A DNA stretch of 64,000 nucleotides from Candidatus Dependentiae bacterium (GTDB lineage: Bacteria > Babelota > Babeliae > Babelales > UBA12411), in NCBI GenBank assembly GCA_003511165.1, contig DOJW01000008.1, forward strand, positions 1 to 64,000. Direction: 5' to 3'. Shown here in pieces: positions 1 through 7,281 of the stretch. The position numbers were made by a program, and so were the translations under genes. A model generated the notes under the pieces. That model was not told the DNA's origin. It worked only from the letters and a program-made list of their open reading frames with translations, and ran no database searches. The first letter of the stretch is position 1; each line of letters opens with the position of its first letter.

Positions 1-1
1 C

Positions 2-598
2 TTCAGATATTGGACTATAAATCCTGACAATAGCCTACAACCTTTAGAAATAGCGGGACATACTATTAAATTTGCTAATATTTATGACCGTGTAATTATT
101 GCTACATTAGAAGATCATACTACAAGAGCTTGGACTATTAATCCTGACAACAGCCTACAACCTCTAGAAATAGCGGGACATACTATTATAAATGCTTCAG
201 CTTCTAACGGTGTAATTGTTGCTAGATTAGAAGATAATACTTACAAAATTTTGACTATAAATCCTGACAAGAGTTTATCTAGTCCTCAACCTTTAGAAAT
301 AGCGGGACATACTATTGAATTTGCTAGAAGTACTAACGGTGTAATTGTTGCTCAATTAGAAGATAATACTTGGAGAGTTTTTATACCTAAAAGAATAACC
401 CTCCAACAAACACTATTTGTTACTGCTTGGAAGAATAAAAAAATCTTGGATTTATCAAATAGTATACATAGTGCAATTTTTGAATCATTACCTTTGAAAA
501 AACAAATAGAATTAATACAGCAAAATTATGTTAAGCCAGAAAGAAAATTAAACCGATTTCAAAAAATTCTTAAATCAATTTTCAATATCAGTATTTAA
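2..598 (+). CDS. beta-propeller-like repeat protein, C-terminal part (5' end outside window)
   Basis: The frame is open from base 2 to the TAA at 596-598, so the gene starts upstream of the window. The visible N-terminal part consists of repeats of about 40 residues sharing TINPD, SLQPLEIAGHTI and LEDNT. These are followed by a unique tail of about 75 residues ending in a Lys/Arg-rich stretch. Repeats of this length with a Gly-His and a Leu-Glu-Asp turn suggest beta-propeller (WD40-like) blades, but the fold is inferred. An internal TTG at 251 could be read as a start, but the repeat continues through it, so it is not one. The tail motif with LPLKKQIELIQ is of unknown function. A perfect hairpin terminator follows. 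Confidence 0.7.
   Translation, partial: FRYWTINPDNSLQPLEIAGHTIKFANIYDRVIIATLEDHTTRAWTINPDNSLQPLEIAGHTIINASASNGVIVARLEDNTYKILTINPDKSLSSPQPLEIAGHTIEFARSTNGVIVAQLEDNTWRVFIPKRITLQQTLFVTAWKNKKILDLSNSIHSAIFESLPLKKQIELIQQNYVKPERKLNRFQKILKSIFNISI
11..379 (+). repeat. in-frame coding tandem repeats, 120-129 bp units
   Basis: Three units at 11-130, 131-250 and 251-379 encode 40, 40 and 43 residues. The third carries a 3-codon insertion that turns SLQPL into SLSSPQPL. The core encoding LEIAGHTI is nearly identical at DNA level between units, which indicates recent unit duplication or gene conversion. The array probably continues upstream of the window. Confidence 0.85.
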
Positions 599-610
599 AA
601 AATAAAATCT

Positions 611-664
611 ATCGTGAAAAAAGAAAGGGGCGATTTAAACATCGCCCCTTTCTTTTTTCACGAT
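611..664. terminator. bidirectional intrinsic terminator, perfect 24-bp stem
   Basis: Bases 611-634 are the exact reverse complement of 641-664, with a 6-nt TTAAAC loop. An A-run on the 5' arm and a T-run on the 3' arm let it work in both directions. It would end the repeat-protein gene on the plus strand and tyrS on the minus strand. The tyrS stop codon (658-660) lies inside the stem. Confidence 0.85.
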
Positions 665-1854
665 ATTTTATAAATTCGATGCTTCCCAACTTTTATCGTC
701 ATTCCTCTTTGCCAGTTTATCTGCGCTTTGAAATCAACAATTTTTTCGTCATCGATTTTTACAGCACCACTTTCAATCAGTCGTCTTGCTTCCGAAGAAG
801 AAGCAACTGCTTTGAGATGTTTCAACAATTCAACAATCCAGATCGGATTTGCAACCGATTTATCAAGTATAACTTCAGCTGCTTGTGAATAATCTCGATT
901 TTGGAATAAAGCTTCAAATTTTTCTTGAGACTCTTTTGCGTCACTCTCCGACCAGAAAGTAGAAATAATCTCAAAAGCCATTCTCTTTTTCAAAGCCATT
1001 GGGTGCAATTTTTCAGATTTAACATCAGATTTTAATTGCTCAACTTTATTAGCAGGATATTCAAGAAGCAGAGAAAAATAACGCCACATAAGCTCATCAG
1101 ATATCGACATCAATTTGCCATATGCATTTGAGGGATCTTCAGTTAAACCAACATAGTTGCCATAACTTTTTGACATTTTCAGCTTGCCATCAAGACCTTC
1201 CAAAATTGGCATAGTCATAATGATTTGAGCTTCTTGTTCATACTGCTCTTGCAAAAAACGACCAAATAATAAATTGAAAGTTTGATCCGTTCCACCAAGT
1301 TCTACATCTGCTTGCAAATGCACAGAGTCATATGCCTGTATCATAGGATAAAACAGTTCATGGAAACCAATGGGTGCATTTTCGGATAATCTTTTTTGGA
1401 AATCTTCACGCTCGATAAGTCTTGCAAGTGTTACTTTGCCTGCAATTTTTATAAAATCCTCAAAACTGAATTTCGACATCCACTCTGAATTGAAAACAAT
1501 CTTCATTTTTTTTAGATCAAGCACTTTACCAACTTGGTTTAAATATGTTTTTGCATTTTCAGCAATTTGTTCATTTGAAAGCGGTGGACGTGTTTTGGAT
1601 TTACCTGTTGGATCACCGATCTTGGCTGTAAAATCACCAATAATAAAAATAATCTCATGTCCCAAATCTTGAAATTGTCGCATCTTGCGCAAAACAATCG
1701 CATGACCAAGATGCAAATCTGGAGCCGTAGGATCTGCTCCGAATTTAATTTTTAATTTTTTGCCAGATTTCAATTTTTTCTCAAAATCTTCTCTTGGTAA
1801 AACCTGCTGACACCCTTTGGTCAAAGTTTGTAAAAGTTCGTTTAAATTATTCAT
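658..1854 (-). CDS. tyrS: tyrosyl-tRNA synthetase
   Basis: Class I aminoacyl-tRNA synthetase that charges tRNA-Tyr with tyrosine in the cytoplasm. The HIGH-type signature HLGHA lies near residue 48 and the KMSKS loop near residue 226. Between them GGTDQTFNLL belongs to the tyrosine-binding core. The C-terminal 60 residues look like an S4 RNA-binding domain (RRLIESGAVKIDDE). A longer reading from a TTG at 1866 is possible, but the ATG at 1854 gives the usual start and a length of 398 residues. It lies 15 bp downstream of the M50 protease gene, so the two are probably cotranscribed. The stop codon is embedded in the terminator hairpin. Confidence 0.95.
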   Translation of the reverse strand: MNNLNELLQTLTKGCQQVLPREDFEKKLKSGKKLKIKFGADPTAPDLHLGHAIVLRKMRQFQDLGHEIIFIIGDFTAKIGDPTGKSKTRPPLSNEQIAENAKTYLNQVGKVLDLKKMKIVFNSEWMSKFSFEDFIKIAGKVTLARLIEREDFQKRLSENAPIGFHELFYPMIQAYDSVHLQADVELGGTDQTFNLLFGRFLQEQYEQEAQIIMTMPILEGLDGKLKMSKSYGNYVGLTEDPSNAYGKLMSISDELMWRYFSLLLEYPANKVEQLKSDVKSEKLHPMALKKRMAFEIISTFWSESDAKESQEKFEALFQNRDYSQAAEVILDKSVANPIWIVELLKHLKAVASSSEARRLIESGAVKIDDEKIVDFKAQINWQRGMTIKVGKHRIYKIS

Positions 1855-1869
1855 TACAAAATCCAAATT

Positions 1870-2505
1870 TTAAAAAACTAAGTGAAATAAAAAGCTGCTA
1901 ATAAAATTCATAAGATATAAATAAATTCCCAAACTGTACGGAATAGTTAAAAGAATCATCAATATCAAATATCCATAAGGTTGCAAAAACCAATAAAACT
2001 GTGCAATCGGTTCTGGAAAATAAGATGTGATTATATTGCTACCATCAAGCGCTGGAATCGGTAACATGTTCAAAACAAAAAGCATAACATTAATAGAAAA
2101 AGCATATTGTAATAAGTCCGTTAGCGTCATGACTAAAGCTTCATTTGAAATACCTAAAATCGGTAAATATTTTAAAATAAATAATGACAAAATTGCTAAG
2201 ACTAAATTTGAGAATGGACCAACAAGCGCAATAACTACCGAATTAAACCTTGGATTGCGAAGATTAAACGGATTATATCTAACAGGTTTTGCCCACCCTA
2301 TTCCAAAAACAAACAATGCGAAAAAACCCAAAATATCAAAGTGTGCAAGCGGGTTCAAAGTCAATCTACCATCAAGAGTTGGCAAATCGTCACCATACAA
2401 AGTCGCGGCAAGTGCATGACAATATTCATGAACCGCTGCGGAAAATAAAAAAACAATTGTACTATAAATAAAAACTGCAATTTGTTGATGTGTAAAATAA
2501 TCCAT
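1870..2505 (-). CDS. site-2 protease family (peptidase M50) membrane protein
   Basis: Intramembrane zinc metalloprotease of the M50 family. The metal motif HEYCH (HExxH) is at residues 26-30, and the second motif, ALDGSN, supplies the third ligand Asp near residue 154. Several hydrophobic membrane segments are present and the length of 211 residues fits the short S2P subgroup found next to housekeeping genes. The start at 2505 is chosen because GAGGAA lies 3 nt upstream of the ATG. An in-frame start at 2574 has no comparable site. Its substrate cannot be told from the sequence. Confidence 0.88.
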   Translation of the reverse strand: MDYFTHQQIAVFIYSTIVFLFSAAVHEYCHALAATLYGDDLPTLDGRLTLNPLAHFDILGFFALFVFGIGWAKPVRYNPFNLRNPRFNSVVIALVGPFSNLVLAILSLFILKYLPILGISNEALVMTLTDLLQYAFSINVMLFVLNMLPIPALDGSNIITSYFPEPIAQFYWFLQPYGYLILMILLTIPYSLGIYLYLMNFISSFLFHLVF

Positions 2506-2702
2506 TATTTCCTCAATAAAATTTAAAAACCAAAACCTACGGAAAATATTAAAAAAGTTTGCAAACAAGGTCAAATTTAAAAATCGACCAAATCATGTTC
2601 AATAAAAATTATACTCTTTATATTTTTGTATTAAACTTGAATATTAGTTGAACAAAAATTAATATGCAAAAATCAACAATCACAATAAAAAAGGAGTTTT
2701 TT

Positions 2703-5024
2703 ATGTCAAATAAAAAAAGGACAGGTTTTGATAATTCAAACGCACCGAAGAGTACGGTGATGGAGAAAAAATACAAACTTTGGGAATTACTTCTTCCTCC
2801 GAGCATTCTTTCCATTTTAACTACAATATTTTATTGGCCTTCTCTAAAATATCCATTTCAATTCGACGACATCGCACACATAACAAAAAACTTTTCAATC
2901 CGTCAGTATACATCATGGAGTATTGCATCTTTATTTCATCCACGATGGTTTGCAGATTGGTTAAATAAAATAAATTATAAAATGGGCGAATTCAATCCAT
3001 TTCCTTTTAGATGCACAAATTTAATGATTCACATTTTATCAGGCATAGCATTATTCACAGTCATATATTTACTTCTTTCTAGACTTAAAAAAAATGAATT
3101 CTTACAAAAAAATTCATTAATAATTGCATCCATCACAACTGCTCTATTTTTACTACATCCCGTTCAAACACAACTTGTATCTTATGTGATACAAGCAAGA
3201 CTCGAAGGCCTTGCAACATTATTCGTTCTATTATCAATGTTAACAATTATATTAATAGCAAGATCTACAAATACAGGCGCAAAAATACTACTTTCAATAT
3301 TGCTAATATTTTTTAGTTTAATATCTTGCAGCACCAAAGAAATAGTAATCATCGCACCATTTCTCGCATTAACACTTGATTGGTTTTTGATAGCAGAACA
3401 GTCCTGGGAAGATTTCAAAACAAGAATTTGGCTTCATGTTTTATTTAGCGTTCTGGTTTTCGGTTCATATTTGTATTACCAAAATGTCCAATGGTTTGTA
3501 CAAATATTTAGCCTAAAATTAACAGCTTCCAATAATCGTGGTAACATTTTGACTCAATCTGCAACTCAAATGATCACACCAATGCATTATTTAATTTCTG
3601 AATTTAAAGTAATTTTGCATTATCTATTTATTTTCATTTGGCCATTTGGAATCAGCGTTGAATATGACTGGAAACTTGCTAGTGGATTCTTTGCAATGGA
3701 TTCATTTTTTCCATTTTTAGCCCTAGCAGCAATTGGATTTACAGTTATCAAACTTGCACTAAAAAAACAATTTGAATATTTAACATTCGGTTTAATTTGG
3801 TTTTTTATCACAATCGCCCCACGCTCAAGCATCATCCCATCCGCAGAATTAATTTGTGATTACAAAACATATCTTGCATCTGTTGGCTGGTTGTTAATTT
3901 TTGCAGTTGTTATAACTAAAGGTATAAATTATCTTTACGAAAAAATTAGTATCAATCCAAATTTTGCAACCATCCTTGCAAAAACTACGCTTTCAAAAGA
4001 ACAAAACAAAATAATTTTAGCATTTTTAATACTTCTTCCGTTGGGAATATTTACAATTTCAAGAAATAAAGTTTGGTCATCGAGTGAAGCATTTTGGGAA
4101 GATATAACAATCAAAGCTCCGCTAAAAGCACGCGGATGGAATAACCTTGGAGTTGCAAAAGGAGAAGGTGGCAAATGGGATGCTGCTATCGTATGTTATA
4201 AAGAAGCTATCAGGCTAGACGGAATGTATGCAGATCCATGGTCAAACTTAGCAGTTGCATACTCAACCAAAAACGAAGTAGATCTTGCTATTGATGCACT
4301 CAAAACTGCAATTCGAATTTTCCCAAATTATCCAGAAGCTTACAACAATCTAGGTTCATTTTTGATAATGAAAAAAGATTATGCACTTGCAGAAAGATGC
4401 TTCTTCACAGCTTTACAACTAAGACCATATTACGGAAAAGCGCATATGAACCTTGGTCGGCTTTACCTGGAAAAAGGTGAGGGTGAGAAAGCGTACCAAT
4501 GCTTTTTGAGCTCAGTAAAAGGCGACTTAGATAATGCACTTGGATATCAAATACTTGGTGAAGCATGTATAAAAATGCAAAAGTACAAAGAAGGTGCAGT
4601 AGCTTTTGAAACAGCTATAAGCAAAGGATCATCTAATCCTCAAACATATTTTAATCTTGCAAACTGTTACTTTATGGTAAATGATTTGGACAAAGCAGAA
4701 AATATTTATGAAAAGTTAACTCAAGCTGAGCCACAAAACTCACAATACATTTATAATTTAGCTGAAACAAAATTGAAAAGAGAAAACTACGTAGCAGCGC
4801 TTGATGCATTTAACAAAGCAAAAAATCTTCCAAATGCTATTGCAAACAGTCACTTACGAATTGCGCTTTGCCTAGAAAAATTGGGTCGCACAGACGAAGC
4901 AAAAAATTATTTAAAACAATTAACAAACATCGCCGGCGCACCTGATTGGTTTAAGCTTGCTGCAAACAATGAACTCAACCGAATTGGAAATTCAAAAAAC
5001 AATTCGAATGTTAGAATTGCATAG
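2703..5024 (+). CDS. membrane protein with TMTC-like GT-C N-terminus and C-terminal TPR repeats
   Basis: A 773-residue protein. Residues about 25-450 hold some ten hydrophobic segments, with FDD at 54-56 in the first extramembrane loop. GT-C mannosyltransferases and eukaryotic TMTC O-mannosyltransferases carry their catalytic acidic pair in this place. Residues about 467-760 form consecutive 34-residue TPR units (WNNLGVAKGEGGKWDAAI, NLAVAYSTKNEVDLAI, NNLGSFLIMKKDYALAE and so on). This order of membrane domain then TPR is that of TMTC proteins. The ATG at 2703 is preceded by AGGAG with 6-nt spacing, whereas the ATG at 2664 has none. Protein O-glycosylation is an inference from architecture, and the donor and acceptor are unknown. 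Confidence 0.75.
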   Translation: MSNKKRTGFDNSNAPKSTVMEKKYKLWELLLPPSILSILTTIFYWPSLKYPFQFDDIAHITKNFSIRQYTSWSIASLFHPRWFADWLNKINYKMGEFNPFPFRCTNLMIHILSGIALFTVIYLLLSRLKKNEFLQKNSLIIASITTALFLLHPVQTQLVSYVIQARLEGLATLFVLLSMLTIILIARSTNTGAKILLSILLIFFSLISCSTKEIVIIAPFLALTLDWFLIAEQSWEDFKTRIWLHVLFSVLVFGSYLYYQNVQWFVQIFSLKLTASNNRGNILTQSATQMITPMHYLISEFKVILHYLFIFIWPFGISVEYDWKLASGFFAMDSFFPFLALAAIGFTVIKLALKKQFEYLTFGLIWFFITIAPRSSIIPSAELICDYKTYLASVGWLLIFAVVITKGINYLYEKISINPNFATILAKTTLSKEQNKIILAFLILLPLGIFTISRNKVWSSSEAFWEDITIKAPLKARGWNNLGVAKGEGGKWDAAIVCYKEAIRLDGMYADPWSNLAVAYSTKNEVDLAIDALKTAIRIFPNYPEAYNNLGSFLIMKKDYALAERCFFTALQLRPYYGKAHMNLGRLYLEKGEGEKAYQCFLSSVKGDLDNALGYQILGEACIKMQKYKEGAVAFETAISKGSSNPQTYFNLANCYFMVNDLDKAENIYEKLTQAEPQNSQYIYNLAETKLKRENYVAALDAFNKAKNLPNAIANSHLRIALCLEKLGRTDEAKNYLKQLTNIAGAPDWFKLAANNELNRIGNSKNNSNVRIA

Positions 5025-5047
5025 AGTAAGAATCTAAAAACAACAAC

Positions 5048-5088
5048 AAAAAAGCTAAGTCTAAAAATTTTTTAGACTTAGCTTTTTT
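5048..5088 (+). terminator. intrinsic terminator after the TMTC-like gene
   Basis: AAAAAAGCTAAGTCTAAAAA (5048-5067) pairs with 5068-5087, and the 3' arm ends in a T-run. It is 23 bp after the TPR gene stop. The stem is A-rich on one arm and T-rich on the other, so it could also act in reverse. Confidence 0.8.
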
Positions 5089-5120
5089 CACATAACCACT
5101 TATCAAAATAAAGAGAGATA

Positions 5121-5969
5121 ATGAAGAAAATTTTTAAGTTTTTAATTTTTACATTCTTTATTTTTCAGTCGCAAATTTTGCCGATGAAAATTGATCGCGT
5201 CATTTTATCCACAAACACAAATCACACCTACATCGACTTTTGGCCATTGATTGCAAAAACATGGAGCAAGGTTTTCGGAATTAAACCAACGCTTGCATTA
5301 ATCTGTGATGGTGAATACAAAATAGATGAATCGCTTGGAGATGTAATAAAATTTCAACCAATCGAAGGTGTACCTGCCGGTTTTCAAGCGCAAGTTATAA
5401 GATTATTTATGCCACTTTATTTTCCCGATGAAACGGTTTTGATCTCAGACATCGATATGTTACCAATCAATAAAGAGTATTTTTTAGATTACGTAAAAAC
5501 ATTTTCTGATGATCAATTTTTGATATTTAGTGACAAAGGTTACGGCCCTATCATGGGCAGCCTTCCCGCATATCCAATGTGTTTTAATATCGCAAAAGGA
5601 AAAACATTCCAAGACATTTTTCAAATTTATGATGTGCGAAATATCCCAACAATTATCAAAAGTCTGTATGAAAAAGCGGCAATTTTAAATGTGGATCATG
5701 ACCTAAAAACAAAAATGATTTGGATGACTGATGAATTAACACTCGGCGCTCGCATCACAGCATGGGACAAATATGAAAGCAAAGTGGTTAAACGCGGACA
5801 TTCGTTTGACAGATTAGTTGAGAGAGGAAATTGGACATACGACAAAACTCTTTTAAAAATAGGATTTTATAGCGCCGCACATCTTCCTCGACCTTACACC
5901 GATCCAGAAGCGCGCAAACAAATTGATCAATTATTAAAAGATATAGGTTTCGACAAAATTGTAGAATAA
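5121..5969 (+). CDS. exported glycosyltransferase-like protein (nucleotide-diphospho-sugar transferase fold)
   Basis: A 282-residue protein with a hydrophobic N-terminus (residues 5-20) resembling a signal peptide. It then has a GT-A like order: a beta-strand start (IDRVILSTNTN), an acidic cluster, and the DxD-type motif SDIDMLPI at 109-116, which binds the nucleotide sugar and metal in GT-A enzymes. A sugar-nucleotide enzyme outside the cytoplasm would be unusual, so either the N-terminus is a membrane anchor or the protein acts in the host. The ATG at 5121 follows a GAGAGA stretch. A 75-bp copy of its 3' end plus terminator sits downstream of gyrB (7190-7264). Confidence 0.6.
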   Translation: MKKIFKFLIFTFFIFQSQILPMKIDRVILSTNTNHTYIDFWPLIAKTWSKVFGIKPTLALICDGEYKIDESLGDVIKFQPIEGVPAGFQAQVIRLFMPLYFPDETVLISDIDMLPINKEYFLDYVKTFSDDQFLIFSDKGYGPIMGSLPAYPMCFNIAKGKTFQDIFQIYDVRNIPTIIKSLYEKAAILNVDHDLKTKMIWMTDELTLGARITAWDKYESKVVKRGHSFDRLVERGNWTYDKTLLKIGFYSAAHLPRPYTDPEARKQIDQLLKDIGFDKIVE

Positions 5970-5972
5970 AAG

Positions 5973-5996
5973 AAGGGCGCAAAATTGCGCCCTTTT
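5973..5996. terminator. bidirectional intrinsic terminator
   Basis: AAGGGCGCAA (5973-5982) pairs with TTGCGCCCTT (5985-5994) and is followed by a short T-run. It sits directly after the glycosyltransferase-like stop codon and between two convergent genes, so it can serve both. An almost identical hairpin lies at 7238-7260. Confidence 0.8.
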
Positions 5997-6032
5997 AAAG
6001 TTTAATTGTCGAAGATTAATTTAAATAGCGCT

Positions 6033-6815
6033 TCATTGAAGCATCTTCTCTAGCGTCTCGCGACCTACTTCAAATAAAAAAACCGAACCATCTCGACCAC
6101 ACTCTGTACACCCATGATTTCGGTAAACTGTTTGTGCTGGTAGATTCCAAGCCAGTACCTTAAAAACAAAACCCCTTGTTTCTGGTTTCAATTTTTCTAA
6201 AAATAAACGAACTAAAATTTTAGCAAAACCACGATTTTGAGCACCAGGCACAAAAACCATTGTATCAAAATACACAGTATTTGGCACGTCTATAGGTCTT
6301 GTTTTAAGAAAGGCATAACCCAAAGGCTCTTGATTTTCATTCTTAACTATGACCACAAAAAAAATAGAATCCAAGAATTTTTCTGAATGTTGTTGCAGTT
6401 CTGATATTTCGTTTTGAAGGTATTCGTAAGCATCTTGCGTATAATATTCAACTCGCGCTTTTCGATCGGCATCAGTATCAGAAGGGTGTTTTTTTATGAA
6501 TTCTATTGCATTTATCCGCCATTCTTTTGCTTCTTTCGGTAGACTCTCAATTATTTCGACATATTCTTTTTTAATTTGCAAAGTAGTGCGATCAAGTAAA
6601 AAATCTCGTGTAAGATCCGCAAATGCTTCTGCCCATACCGGCATTAGCGGTTTTTCCAAATTCAATACTTGTTCGTAACTGGTTGTTTTGTACCATTCAA
6701 AAGTAATTTTATTTCTAAGTCTGTCTTGCGTTGTAAAGGACCCTTGTTCCATGCCCAATAAACATGCAGGAAATAAAACAAAAACTAAAATTTGAATATG
6801 TTTTAAAATCGCCAT
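6033..6815 (-). CDS. exported GNAT-family N-acetyltransferase
   Basis: A 260-residue protein. Residues 1-21 form a signal peptide-like hydrophobic stretch ending ACLLG. The C-terminal half carries GNAT features: a strand-rich core (EPLGYAFLKTR, VYFDTMVFVP), the acetyl-CoA pyrophosphate-binding motif A as QNRGFA at 193-198, and the late NxxAxxxYxxxG-like run LPAQTVYRNHG. GNAT enzymes use cytosolic acetyl-CoA, so an exported member suggests action inside a host cell; this is inference. The ATG at 6815 follows AGAGGA by 8 nt. An 18-bp inverted repeat lies about 105 bp upstream. Confidence 0.75.
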   Translation of the reverse strand: MAILKHIQILVFVLFPACLLGMEQGSFTTQDRLRNKITFEWYKTTSYEQVLNLEKPLMPVWAEAFADLTRDFLLDRTTLQIKKEYVEIIESLPKEAKEWRINAIEFIKKHPSDTDADRKARVEYYTQDAYEYLQNEISELQQHSEKFLDSIFFVVIVKNENQEPLGYAFLKTRPIDVPNTVYFDTMVFVPGAQNRGFAKILVRLFLEKLKPETRGFVFKVLAWNLPAQTVYRNHGCTECGRDGSVFLFEVGRETLEKMLQ

Positions 6816-6919
6816 AAAAATAATCCTCTAATACCATAAAAAATTTATCCATCCAATAAACTCCTTGTACCAAATTAATAAAAAGATTTAAAGAAAACAT
6901 AAAATCACACTTTTTCACT

Positions 6920-6979
6920 CTAAGTGTAAAGTCATTTTTACACTTGGAGCATCTAAGAGCTAAATGACTTTACACTTAG
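6920..6979. repeat. perfect 18-bp inverted repeat with an alternative inner hairpin
   Basis: CTAAGTGTAAAGTCATTT (6920-6937) and its exact reverse complement (6962-6979) flank 24 bp. A second, mutually exclusive hairpin forms from AAGTGTAAA (6922-6930) with TTTACACTT (6937-6945). It lies in the 5' region of the minus-strand GNAT gene. It could be an attenuator-like leader, a protein-binding site or the core of a small mobile palindrome; the sequence does not decide. Confidence 0.65.
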
Positions 6980-7070
6980 TAGAGTTTTAACTTACATGTC
7001 TATTTATTAAAGGCAGAAAAACAAAACCTATAGAATTGGTCCCACACAAAAACCTTTGAAATTACAAAAG

Positions 7071-7169
7071 CCTTAAATTTTAACCATATTACCAAAGAAA
7101 CATCCTTGATTTTTGACCATTTTTTGATCAAAACAACCTTGAATTTTAACCAAATAATTAAAGAAGCCT
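7071..7169 (+). repeat. three imperfect 33-bp tandem repeats
   Basis: Units begin at 7071, 7104 and 7137, each with a form of CCTTGAATTTTAACCA followed by a more variable half. The period of 33 bp keeps the plus-strand frame, which reads ALNFNHITKET, SLIFDHFLIKT and TLNFNQIIKEA. This frame runs without a stop into the glycosyltransferase fragment at 7190. It looks like a decayed coding repeat. Confidence 0.55.
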
Positions 7170-7171
7170 TT

Positions 7172-7234
7172 ATGAAACGGCTAACAGATGATCAATTATT
7201 AAAAGATATTGGTTTCGATAAAATTGTAGAATAA
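7172..7234 (+). pseudogene. 3' remnant of a paralogue of the glycosyltransferase-like gene at 5121-5969
   Basis: Bases 7190-7264 match 5925-5999 over 75 bp with four differences. Two are third-position synonymous changes (Ile ATA/ATT, Asp GAC/GAT) and two fall in the terminator loop. The frame ends in the same 15 codons (DQLLKDIGFDKIVE and stop). From the ATG at 7172 only 20 residues are encoded. The frame is open back to 7034 but has no further ATG. Synonymous-only differences suggest a once functional full-length paralogue that lost its 5' part. Confidence 0.8.
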
Positions 7235-7237
7235 AAG

Positions 7238-7261
7238 AAGGGCGCAACTTTGCGCCCTTTT
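7238..7261. terminator. duplicated intrinsic terminator, now also downstream of gyrB
   Basis: AAGGGCGCAA (7238-7247) pairs with TTGCGCCCTT (7250-7259). It is a copy of the hairpin at 5973-5996 with two changes confined to the loop. On the minus strand it lies 20 bp past the gyrB stop and is followed by CTTTTATTC, so it probably terminates gyrB. Confidence 0.75.
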
Positions 7262-7281
7262 AAATTGATATTTAGATAGAC

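Noticed and set aside
11..379. Direct repeats suggestive of a CRISPR array
   Set aside because: Repeats are 120-129 bp, contiguous, in frame and coding; no spacers.
5215..5223. Perfect DnaA box TTATCCACA
   Set aside because: Single copy inside a coding sequence, no cluster, no dnaA or dnaN nearby; not an origin.
6715..6918. 67-codon minus-strand ORF overlapping the GNAT start
   Set aside because: Different frame from the GNAT gene, no supporting start signal, and it covers the palindrome leader.
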